Shown here: one piece after another, positions 50,237 to 57,533 of the stretch
Numbering within the stretch: position 1 is the stretch's first letter
Layout of the letters: each line of letters starts with the position of its first letter
NCBI RefSeq assembly: GCF_002025205.1
Contig: NZ_CP019947.1
Location: 1,247,501 to 1,311,500, forward strand
From: Pseudomonas sp. CC6-YY-74
GTDB lineage: Bacteria > Pseudomonadota > Gammaproteobacteria > Pseudomonadales > Pseudomonadaceae
Direction of reading: 5' to 3'
DNA length: 64,000 nucleotides
Notes under the pieces: model-generated
The model's input: the letters and a program-made list of their open reading frames with translations, nothing else
What the model was told of the DNA's origin: nothing
Database searches by the model: none
Translations under genes and position numbers: made by a program

Positions 50237-51919
50237 ATGGACAACAACAAGGGTGCCCGCAGCGGCGGGCAGATTCTGGTCGATGCCTTGCGCATCAATG
50301 GCGTCGAGCGCGCCTTCTGCGTGCCCGGCGAGAGCTACCTGGCGGTGCTCGATGCGCTGCACGATGCCCGCGAGGAGATCGACCTGGTGGTTTGCCGCCA
50401 GGAAGGCGGCGCCGCCTATATGGCCGAGGCTTACGGCAAGCTGACCGGCAAGCCGGGGATCTGTTTCGTCACCCGCGGCCCCGGTGCGACCAATGCGGCC
50501 GTTGGCGTACACACGGCCTATCAGGATTCCACCCCGATGATCCTGTTCATCGGCCAGGTGGCCCGCGACCAGATGGAGCGCGAGGCCTTCCAGGAAATCG
50601 ACTACCGGCGCATGTTCGGCCAGATGGCCAAGTGGGTGGTGCAGATCGACGATGCCCGGCGCCTGCCGGAATTGCTCAGCCAGGCCTTCCACCGCGCCAT
50701 CAATGGCCGCCCCGGACCGGTGGTGGTGGCGTTGCCGGAGGACATGCTGAGCGATTGCGTCGCGGTGGCCGATGCCAGACCCTGCCGGCGCATCGAGGCG
50801 AGTCCGGCCGCTGCCGATCTACAGGCCATGACCGAGCTGCTCGATGCGGCCCAGCGGCCCTTGCTGATCCTCGGTGGTGGTGGCTGGAGTGCGGCGGCGG
50901 TCGCCGACATCCAGCGCTTCGCCGAGCAACGGCAGTTGCCGGTGGCGGCCTCGTTCCGTTGTCAGGACCTGTTCGACAATGGCCACCCGAACTACGCTGG
51001 CGACCTTGGCCTGGCGGCCGGACCGCAGCTGAGCCAGGCGGTGCGCGATGCCGACCTGCTGCTGGTGGTCGGCGCGCGTATGGGCGAGATCACCTCCGGC
51101 GGCTACAGCCTGCTGGAGATCCCGGTGCCGCGCCAGCAGCTGGTGCATGTGCACGCCGGTATCGATGAACTGGGCCGGGTCTACCAGCCAACCCTGGCGA
51201 TCAACAGCGGCATGGCGGCCTTTGCGGCCCAGTCCGCAAGGCTCGCGTCCAGCAACAATCCAGTACATGCCGACTGGACCCACGGCCTGAATGCCCACTA
51301 CCTGGCCAACCTCGACTGTCCACCCTCGCCGGGGCCGGTGCAGCTCGGCGAGATCATGGCCTGGCTGCGCGAACGCCTGCCGAGCGACGCCATCCTCACC
51401 AATGGTGCCGGTAACTATGCGGTCTGGGTCCAGCGCTTCTATCAGTACCGCGGTTTCCGCACCCAGCTGGGGCCGACCAATGGCTCGATGGGCTATGGCG
51501 TGCCGGCCGGCATCGCGGCCAAGCTGACCGCCCCGCAGCGCATGGTGGTGGCTTTCGCCGGCGATGGCTGCTTCATGATGAACGGCCAGGAACTGGCCAC
51601 TGCGGCCCAGTACGGCGCCAACCTGATCGTCATCGTGGTCAACAACGGCATGTACGGCACCATTCGCATGCACCAGGAGCGCCACTATCCTGGACGGGTA
51701 TCCGGCACCACGTTGCACAACCCGGATTTCGCCGCCCTGGCGCGGGCCTATGGCGTGCATGGTGAGGTGGTGGCCGCCACCGAGGAGTTCCCGGCAGCCT
51801 TTGAGCGCGCCGTCCAGGCCGGCATGCCGGCCCTGATCGAAATTCGTCTCGACCCCGAGGCGCTGACCCCGCGGCAGAGTCTCAGCCAGATCCGCGAGCA
51901 GGCCCTGGCGCAGTCCTGA
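50237..51919 (+). CDS. Thiamine-diphosphate enzyme, acetolactate-synthase-like, substrate unknown
   Basis: 560 residues in the three-domain TPP layout: N-terminal Pyr domain with activating Glu56 in VVCRQEGGAAYMAEAYGKLT, a central domain with GGGGWSAAAV near residue 215, and a C-terminal PP domain with the GDG-(x)n-NN motif (GDGCFMMNGQELATAAQYGA then VVNNGMYG) near 440-475. GAGGAG at 50224 supports the start. Position after hglS suggests a 2-oxoacid of lysine breakdown as substrate, for example decarboxylation of 2-oxoadipate or of the 2-oxo acid of lysine, but no sequence feature settles this. Not obviously IlvB, since no small subunit gene is adjacent. Confidence 0.85.
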   Translation: MDNNKGARSGGQILVDALRINGVERAFCVPGESYLAVLDALHDAREEIDLVVCRQEGGAAYMAEAYGKLTGKPGICFVTRGPGATNAAVGVHTAYQDSTPMILFIGQVARDQMEREAFQEIDYRRMFGQMAKWVVQIDDARRLPELLSQAFHRAINGRPGPVVVALPEDMLSDCVAVADARPCRRIEASPAAADLQAMTELLDAAQRPLLILGGGGWSAAAVADIQRFAEQRQLPVAASFRCQDLFDNGHPNYAGDLGLAAGPQLSQAVRDADLLLVVGARMGEITSGGYSLLEIPVPRQQLVHVHAGIDELGRVYQPTLAINSGMAAFAAQSARLASSNNPVHADWTHGLNAHYLANLDCPPSPGPVQLGEIMAWLRERLPSDAILTNGAGNYAVWVQRFYQYRGFRTQLGPTNGSMGYGVPAGIAAKLTAPQRMVVAFAGDGCFMMNGQELATAAQYGANLIVIVVNNGMYGTIRMHQERHYPGRVSGTTLHNPDFAALARAYGVHGEVVAATEEFPAAFERAVQAGMPALIEIRLDPEALTPRQSLSQIREQALAQS

Positions 51920-51963
51920 CGACCTGCTAAGGCGGGCGTGTTCGGCGCCCGCCGCTCTCAGTC

Positions 51964-52111
51964 CTAGCAGGCCGTTGAAAAATGTAGGCGTGGCAGCCGA
52001 GACAAGGCAAAAACAGGCGAGGACGCGGAGTTTACGAGCTGTAAATGAGCATTCCGAGCCTGTTTTTAACGCCGTATCGGCAACGTAGGTAGTTTTTCAA
52101 CGGCCTGCTAG
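51964..52111. mobile_element. 148-bp MITE-like element with 19-bp terminal inverted repeats
   Basis: CTAGCAGGCCGTTGAAAAA at 51964-51982 is repeated perfectly inverted at 52093-52111. Inside, AAAAACAGGC and GCCTGTTTTT form a second inverted pair around 52010-52067. It has no coding capacity. If the element proper starts after CTA or TA, the flanks are consistent with a TA-type duplication. Its right end contains the TAG stop of the Lrp-type gene. It also separates that gene from the TPP-enzyme gene. Confidence 0.75.
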
Positions 52112-52569
52112 AGCTTCTGCCCGCGGTCCAGCTTGCAGGACAGGATGATCGAGGTGGTGGTCTTCTCCACCCCATCCACCGCCCCTATCTCATCGAGCAG
52201 TTCGTCGAGCCGCTCCGGTGACTCGGTGCGTAGCCAGGCAACGAAATCGAACTCGCCACTGACCGTGCAGAGCTGCTGGACTTCGGCCATGTGGGTCAGC
52301 CGACGCAGCACCTCCTTGCCCGAACGCGGTTGCAGGGTGATGCCGACGTAGGCCTGCAGGCCACCATCGAGAACCCGCTGGCCCAGACGCAGGCCGTAGC
52401 CGGTGATGATCTTGTTCTTTTCCAGCCGGGCGATCCGCGAGATCACCGTGGTGCGGGCGATGCCCAGCTTGCGCGCGAGCATGGCCACGCTCTCGCGGGC
52501 ATTGAGTTGCAGGGCGGCGATCAGCTGGCGGTCGATATCATCCAGGCGGGCAGTGTTCAGTTCAGCCAT
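52108..52569 (-). CDS. Lrp/AsnC-family transcriptional regulator
   Basis: 153 residues: N-terminal helix-turn-helix (LDDIDRQLIAALQLNARESV, then MLARKLGIARTTVISRIARL) and C-terminal RAM ligand domain (AYVGITLQPRSG to TTTSIILSCKL). Such regulators sense amino acids; here the target is presumably the adjacent lysine-type transporter and catabolic genes. Its stop codon TAG (52110-52108) is part of the inverted repeat of the MITE-like element, so the original C-terminus may have been altered by the insertion. It is downstream of the ABC operon on the same strand, with a hairpin between. Confidence 0.88.
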   Translation of the reverse strand: MAELNTARLDDIDRQLIAALQLNARESVAMLARKLGIARTTVISRIARLEKNKIITGYGLRLGQRVLDGGLQAYVGITLQPRSGKEVLRRLTHMAEVQQLCTVSGEFDFVAWLRTESPERLDELLDEIGAVDGVEKTTTSIILSCKLDRGQKL

Positions 52570-52662
52570 ACGGGGTCGTACCTAGGGGAACAGAAGTGGG
52601 GCCGGAGCAAGGGGAAAACCGGCAAAGTCTGCGGGCAGCGCGAGATGAGGTAAAGCGCTGGA

Positions 52663-52691
52663 GCAGCCCCACCCACGGCGGGTGGGGCTGC
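52663..52691. terminator. Hairpin between the ABC operon and the Lrp-type gene
   Basis: GCAGCCCCACCC (52663-52674), loop ACGGC, GGGTGGGGCTGC (52680-52691). Strong 12-bp stem just after the permease stop; no T-run, so termination may be partial. Confidence 0.55.
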
Positions 52692-52697
52692 CATGAT

Positions 52698-53387
52698 TCA
52701 GCGGCCCTGACAGGCGTCCACCCGCAGGCGCCGCTCCAGCACACGGAAAGCCTGCACCAGCACATAGGCGGCGATCAGGTAGAACAGCCCGGCAGCGAAG
52801 AAGATCTCCACCGGCTGATAGGTGCGGGCGATGATGGTGCGCGACATGCCGGTCAGCTCGAGCAGGGTGATGGTGCTGGCCAGGGCGCTGGCCTTGAGCA
52901 TCAGGATCACCTCGTTGCTGTAGGCCGGCAGGCCGATGCGCGCGGCGCGCGGCAGGATGATGTGCACCAGGGTGCGCAGGTTGGACATGCCCAGGGCCCG
53001 CGCCGCCTCGATCTCGCCGGGCGGAATGGCCTGGATCGAGCCGCGCAGGATCTCGGCGATATAGGCGGCCGTGTGCAGGGTCAGGGTGACCACCGCGCAC
53101 CAGTAGGCGTCGCGCAGCAACGGCCAGAGCGGTCCCTCGCGCACCGCCTCGAACTGGGCCAGGCCGTAGTAGACCAGGAACAGCTGGACCAGCAGTGGCG
53201 TACCGCGGAAGAAGAAGATGTAGCCATAGGGCAGGGCGCGCAGCCACCAGTGTCGCGATGCCCGGGCGATGCCCAGGGGGATCGCCAGGATCAGCCCGGC
53301 GATCACTGCGATCGCTACCAGCTCCAGGGTCAGCATGGCGCCTTCGGCAATCTTCGGCAGCCACTTGATGATCAGTTCCCAGTTCAT
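52698..53387 (-). CDS. Amino-acid ABC transporter permease, HisM type
   Basis: 229 residues from 53387 (MNWELIIKWLPKIAEGAMLT), about five helices. The coupling EAA loop is PPGEIEAARALGMSNLRTLV near 135-155, characteristic of the polar amino acid (HisMQ) permease family. The start overlaps the stop of the preceding permease by four bases. With its partner it should form the channel of a basic amino acid importer; lysine is the expected substrate from the cluster. Confidence 0.9.
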   Translation of the reverse strand: MNWELIIKWLPKIAEGAMLTLELVAIAVIAGLILAIPLGIARASRHWWLRALPYGYIFFFRGTPLLVQLFLVYYGLAQFEAVREGPLWPLLRDAYWCAVVTLTLHTAAYIAEILRGSIQAIPPGEIEAARALGMSNLRTLVHIILPRAARIGLPAYSNEVILMLKASALASTITLLELTGMSRTIIARTYQPVEIFFAAGLFYLIAAYVLVQAFRVLERRLRVDACQGR

Positions 53388-54079
53388 GCGGCGCTCCTGA
53401 TAAAGCCGCGGCCGGCACGCTTCTCGAGCAGGTGCAGGCCGATCATGGCGAGGATGGTCAGGCTCAGGTAGATGAAGGCGGCCACCAGGAAGAAGGTGAA
53501 GGGCTCCTTGCTCGAGGTCACGGCGATCTGTGAGCGGCGCATGATTTCCTCCAGGCCGATCACCGAGATCAGGGCGGTATCCTTCATCAGGATCATGAAC
53601 AGGTTGCCCAGGCCCGGCAGGGCGATGCGCCACATTTGCGGCAGGATCAGGCGCCAGAGAATTCGCGGCCTGGACAGGCCGAGGGCCTGGCCAGCCTCGC
53701 GATGGCCCTTGGGGATGGCCAGGATGGCGCCGCGAAACACCTCGGTGGCGTAGGCGCCGAAGCACAGGCCGAGGGCGATGGTGCCGGCGGCGAAGGCGCT
53801 GAGTTCCAGGCTGTCGAGGCCGAGCAGGTCGGCCAAGCTGCGCAGCAGGCTGACCGTGCCGAAATAGATCAGCAGCACCCAGAGCAGCTCGGGCACCCCG
53901 CGCACCAGGGTCGAATAGCAGCCGCCGAGCCATTGCAGTGATTGGTAGGGCGAGGTCTTGGCCAGGGCGCCGAGCAGGCCAAGCACCAGACCCAGTGAGA
54001 GCGCCGACAGCGCCAGCTTGATGGTCATCAGGGCACCGGCCAGTAGCGCCGGGCCGAAGCCGTAGAGATCGAGAGTCAT
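53384..54079 (-). CDS. Amino-acid ABC transporter permease, HisQ type
   Basis: 231 residues from 54079 (MTLDLYGFGPALLAGALMTI), with the HisQ-like N-terminus and five helices. The EAA loop is PKGHREAGQALGLSRPRILW near 140-160. The upstream in-frame codons to 54217 are not part of the family. It forms a heterodimer with the downstream permease. The binding-protein gene ends 58 bases before it. Confidence 0.9.
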   Translation of the reverse strand: MTLDLYGFGPALLAGALMTIKLALSALSLGLVLGLLGALAKTSPYQSLQWLGGCYSTLVRGVPELLWVLLIYFGTVSLLRSLADLLGLDSLELSAFAAGTIALGLCFGAYATEVFRGAILAIPKGHREAGQALGLSRPRILWRLILPQMWRIALPGLGNLFMILMKDTALISVIGLEEIMRRSQIAVTSSKEPFTFFLVAAFIYLSLTILAMIGLHLLEKRAGRGFIRSAA

Positions 54080-54137
54080 AGTTCGTACCACCACAGGGAC
54101 AGGCATGGCGCGACAGGCGCCGTGCCTGTCAGGCCGG

Positions 54138-54890
54138 TCAGTAGATGCTGAAGGGGAAGTACTTGCTGTTGATCTGCTGATAGGTGCCGTCGGCGACGAT
54201 TTCCGCCAGTGCGGCATTCAGCCGGCTACGTAGCGGATCGCCCTTGCGCACGGCGATGCCGATCTTGTCGTTGTCGAACACCGGCTCGCCCTTGAACTCG
54301 AAGCCCGTGCCGGCGTCGCTCTTGAGCCATTCCCAGTTGACGAAGGTGTCGGCCAGCACGCCATCGAGGCGCCCCGAGGTCAGATCGAGGTAGGCGTTTT
54401 CCTGGGTGTCGTACAGCTTGATATCGACCACCTCGCCGAGGTTGTCTTCCAGCCAGGTACCGGCGATGGTGGCGCGCTGGGCACCGATCACCTTGCCGTT
54501 CAGGCTGACTTTGTCGGTCTTGAATTCGGCGCCTTTGGGCGCGATGAACTGCAGTTTGTTGGTGTAGTAGGGGGCGGTGAAATCGACCGCCTGCTGGCGC
54601 TCCGCGGTGATCGACATGGAGGCGACGATGGCGTCGAATTTCTTGGCGTTCAGCGCCGGGATAATGCCGTCCCAGTCGGAGGTGAGCACTTCGCACTCAG
54701 TTTCCATCTTGGCGCAGAGGGCCTGGGCGATTTCCACGTCGAAACCGACCACCTGACCGCCGGCGGCGATCAGGTTGAAGGGCGGGTAGGCGCCCTCGGT
54801 GCCGATCTTCAGTTTTTCGGCGGCTACTACGCTGCTGGCGAAAGCCAGGGTAGCGGCGGCGGTCAGCAGGATTTTCTTGTAGTTATGCAT
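54138..54890 (-). CDS. Lysine/arginine/ornithine-type periplasmic binding protein
   Basis: 250 residues from 54890 (MHNYKKILLTAAATLAFASS) with a Sec signal cleaved after VVAA near residue 24. The mature part is an SBP family 3 protein: IGTEGAYPPFN, DVEIAQALCAKMETECEVL, DWDGIIPALNAKKFDAIVAS and MSITAERQQAVDFTAPYY match the LAO/HisJ/ArgT group, including the Asp and aromatic residues that bind the alpha-amino and side-chain amino groups. This supports lysine, arginine or ornithine as ligand; the neighbours favour lysine. Confidence 0.9.
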   Translation of the reverse strand: MHNYKKILLTAAATLAFASSVVAAEKLKIGTEGAYPPFNLIAAGGQVVGFDVEIAQALCAKMETECEVLTSDWDGIIPALNAKKFDAIVASMSITAERQQAVDFTAPYYTNKLQFIAPKGAEFKTDKVSLNGKVIGAQRATIAGTWLEDNLGEVVDIKLYDTQENAYLDLTSGRLDGVLADTFVNWEWLKSDAGTGFEFKGEPVFDNDKIGIAVRKGDPLRSRLNAALAEIVADGTYQQINSKYFPFSIY

Positions 54891-54904
54891 GCGATGACGC
54901 TCCG

Positions 54905-55678
54905 TTAATGATTGCTGGACATGAACTGCCTGCAACGTGCCGACTGCGGGTGATCGAACACCTGCGCCGGCGTGCCTTGTTCCTCCACCAGCCCCTGGTG
55001 GAGGAACACCACTTCGCTCGACACCTGGCGGGCGAAGTTCATCTCATGGGTGACCAGCAGCATGGTGCGGCCTTCATCGGCCAGGGCGCGGATCACGCTG
55101 AGGACTTCCTGAACCATTTCCGGGTCGAGGGCCGAGGTCGGCTCGTCGAACAGGATGACCTTGGGCTCCATGCACAGGGTGCGGGCAATCGCCGCGCGCT
55201 GCTGCTGGCCGCCGGACAGCTGATTAGGGTAGACGTGGCGCTTGTCGGCGATGCCGACCTTGGCCAGCAGCGCCTCGGCCCGTTCGGTGGCCTCGGCCCG
55301 GCTCAGACCGAGCACCCGGCGCGGCGCCTCGGTGATGTTGTCGAGCACGCTCATGTGCGGCCACAGGTTGAAGCTCTGGAAGACGAAACCGATTTCGCTG
55401 CGCAGCCGATTGATCTGCTGGTTGCTGGCCGCGACTAGGGCGCCGCCGTGGCTTTTCTTCAGGCGCAACTCTTCACCGTTGACCAGGATCTGTCCGCGGT
55501 GGGGCGATTCCAGCAGGTTGATGCAGCGCAGGAAGGTCGACTTGCCCGAGCCGGAAGAGCCGAGAATGGAGATGACGTCGCCGTCACGGGCGGTCAGGGA
55601 AATGCCCTTGAGCACCTCATGGTCGCCGTAGCTTTTGTGCAGGTCGCGGATTTCCAGTGCAGCTGGGGAGCCAGTCAT
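54905..55678 (-). CDS. Amino-acid ABC transporter ATPase, HisP type
   Basis: 257 residues from 55678 (MTGSPAALEIRDLHKSYGDH). Walker A GSSGSGKST near 44-52, Q-loop FVFQSFNLWPH, signature LSGGQQQR near 163-170, Walker [13 protein letters not shown], switch His in LLVTHEMNFARQV. It is the first gene of the four-gene importer operon, an order (ATPase, binding protein, two permeases) common for LAO-type systems. Confidence 0.92.
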   Translation of the reverse strand: MTGSPAALEIRDLHKSYGDHEVLKGISLTARDGDVISILGSSGSGKSTFLRCINLLESPHRGQILVNGEELRLKKSHGGALVAASNQQINRLRSEIGFVFQSFNLWPHMSVLDNITEAPRRVLGLSRAEATERAEALLAKVGIADKRHVYPNQLSGGQQQRAAIARTLCMEPKVILFDEPTSALDPEMVQEVLSVIRALADEGRTMLLVTHEMNFARQVSSEVVFLHQGLVEEQGTPAQVFDHPQSARCRQFMSSNH

Positions 55679-56067
55679 TGAAGCACCTCTTATTATTCTT
55701 TTTTCGCGTAGCGGATACTGCCGGGTCACGCCGATCACTGCTGCCCGCTATGCGTCGCAGGCGTTCAGTATTGCGTCAGGCTGACCAGTCGCTGGTCAGC
55801 GAATACAGGCGTTGCAGTCGCGCGCCTGGGCAGCTTCAAGCTTCGATGGTGGGCGCTTGCGCGAGCATCCGTCGAACGAAAACAACGACCCACATCATTC
55901 CGCAAATGACTCAACTTGCAGTCTGAGCGAGCCGCAGCAGGCCCGGCGGCGTGGTGCCTGCGGGTCGGACCTTGCAACGGCTGGGCTGTCGAGCAATCCC
56001 AGCGCGTTGTTCAGCGGTAAGCGTGTCAGGGGTGTGCCGCAGCCAGGCCGCCGCACACCGGGCCAAC
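55679..56067. other. Intergenic region with a palindrome upstream of the importer operon
   Basis: 389 bases separate the importer operon from the end of the lysine dehydrogenase gene, both on the minus strand. No credible gene is present. A perfect palindrome GCTGACCAG-TCG-CTGGTCAGC lies at 55780-55800, 102 bases upstream of the ATPase start codon, in a position suitable for a regulator such as the nearby Lrp-type or LysR-type protein. Confidence 0.45.
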
Positions 56068-57165
56068 TCAGGCGGCTTTCTGGGTCTGGTCGCTGTGTTC
56101 TTCGTAGGCCAGGCCGAAACGGTTGGCGAGGAAGTCTTCCAGCGACACCTGCTCCTGGCTGATGAAGCCCGCTTGCGGCAGGCGCTTCTCGCGGAACAGG
56201 TCCAGCGCGGCGCAGATGCCGGCGGCGGTGGTGATCTGGATCGCGCTGGTCAGGCGGCCGTTCTGCACGGCGGCGAAGATCTTGCGGCTGAACACCTGCT
56301 GCACCAGCTTGCCGTCCTGCATGCCATTGACGGTGACGAACACCAGCACCACGTCCTGCATGGTGCTCGGCACGGCGCCGCGCAGGATGTCCTTGAGCTT
56401 TTCCTGATGGCCGGCCAGGCGCAGGTCTTCCAGGAGGAACTTCATCAGGTCGCGGTGGCCCGGGTAACGCACGGTCTTGTAGTCCAGTACTTCGACCTTG
56501 CCTTGCAGGGTTTCACACAGGGTGCCCAGACCGCCGGAGGTGTTGAACGCCTCGTACTCGACGCCGTCCAGGGAGAAGTGTTCCAGGCCTTCCAGGGGCT
56601 GGACCATCTGCAGTTTGCCGTTGCGGATCGCTTCGCAAGGGTGGCAGTACTCGTTGACCAGGCCGTCGACGCTCCAGGTCAGGTTGTACTTGAGGGCGTT
56701 GGTGGGGAACTCCGGCAAGGCGCCGACACGCATCTTGACCTCGCGTACGCTGTCGAAATCGCGCGCCAGGGAGTGCGCGGCAATGCCGATGAAGCCAGGC
56801 GCCAGGCCGCATTGCGGCATAAAGGCGGTCTTGGCATCCTTGGCCAGCTCCATGATGGTCCTGGTTGCGTGGACGTCTTCGGTCAGGTCGAAGTAGTGGG
56901 TGCCACTGTGCTTGGCCGCCTGGGCGACGGTAATGGCCATGTGGTACGGCAGGGCATTGAGCACCGCGTCGTAACCGTGCATCAGTGCTTCGAGGGCGCC
57001 GGCATCGGCCGAATCGAGCTGCTGGGTGGCGATGCCTAAGGCATCGATCGCCTGCAGCGAACTGGCCTCGCGATCAGCCACCAGCACTTTGTAGTCGCCG
57101 GTGTTGTGCAGCAGTTGAGCGATGGTGAAACCGATGTGGCCGGCGCCAAGCAGGAGGACATTCAT
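56068..57165 (-). CDS. lysDH: Saccharopine-dehydrogenase-family protein, probable L-lysine 6-dehydrogenase
   Basis: 365 residues (MNVLLLGAGHIGFTIAQLLH): an N-terminal Rossmann NAD(P) site GAGHIGFTIA followed by the saccharopine dehydrogenase catalytic fold (ALPYHMAITVAQAAKHSGTH, YFDLTED, PQCGLAPGFIGIAAHSLA, VGALPEFPTNALKYNLTWSV). Size and the single catalytic unit fit bacterial L-lysine epsilon-dehydrogenase, which converts lysine to allysine/P6C, rather than the longer saccharopine-forming enzymes. The product would be the AmaB substrate. Divergent from the lysine decarboxylase gene. Other family members such as carboxynorspermidine dehydrogenase cannot be excluded without assay. Confidence 0.75.
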   Translation of the reverse strand: MNVLLLGAGHIGFTIAQLLHNTGDYKVLVADREASSLQAIDALGIATQQLDSADAGALEALMHGYDAVLNALPYHMAITVAQAAKHSGTHYFDLTEDVHATRTIMELAKDAKTAFMPQCGLAPGFIGIAAHSLARDFDSVREVKMRVGALPEFPTNALKYNLTWSVDGLVNEYCHPCEAIRNGKLQMVQPLEGLEHFSLDGVEYEAFNTSGGLGTLCETLQGKVEVLDYKTVRYPGHRDLMKFLLEDLRLAGHQEKLKDILRGAVPSTMQDVVLVFVTVNGMQDGKLVQQVFSRKIFAAVQNGRLTSAIQITTAAGICAALDLFREKRLPQAGFISQEQVSLEDFLANRFGLAYEEHSDQTQKAA

Positions 57166-57533
57166 TGTTATTTTCTCCAGGGGTTTATTTCGGACCGGTT
57201 CAGTCTAAAGAGCACCTGGTATGACAATAAGACTCATAAACCATCGATAAGATGAAAAAATCCTACGTTTTGACGTGCTGCGAGTGCGTTTAGTCGAATC
57301 TACATCGGCGCGTCGCGAGGCAAGTGAGGGTGAGCATGGATTTGAGGAAACGGCCCACTTGATCTGCTACTCCATCATTGGCACGGCTAAATGACGAACT
57401 ACCGCTGCGCTCTTTAGTGCTTCTCCTGCGCGATGCCTTGCCGACGCCGAGTCGCGCGGTTTCCTAAAAGGCCATTGCATGGTGTTTACTGACGGCAATT
57501 ATCAAATCGCTCCGTGAGCACCGGATTACCCCA
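57166..57533. other. Divergent intergenic region between lysDH and ldcA
   Basis: 368 bases, AT-richer near 57225-57280 (runs such as GATGAAAAAATCC), as expected for promoters or Lrp binding. No convincing -35/-10 pair, gene or RNA was identified. It must hold the promoters of both lysine-consuming enzymes. Confidence 0.4.

Noticed and set aside
57379..57395. TTGGCACGGCTAAATGA resembles the -24 half of a sigma54 promoter ahead of ldcA
   Set aside because: Ten bases after the GG the sequence is TG, not GC, so the -12 element is missing.
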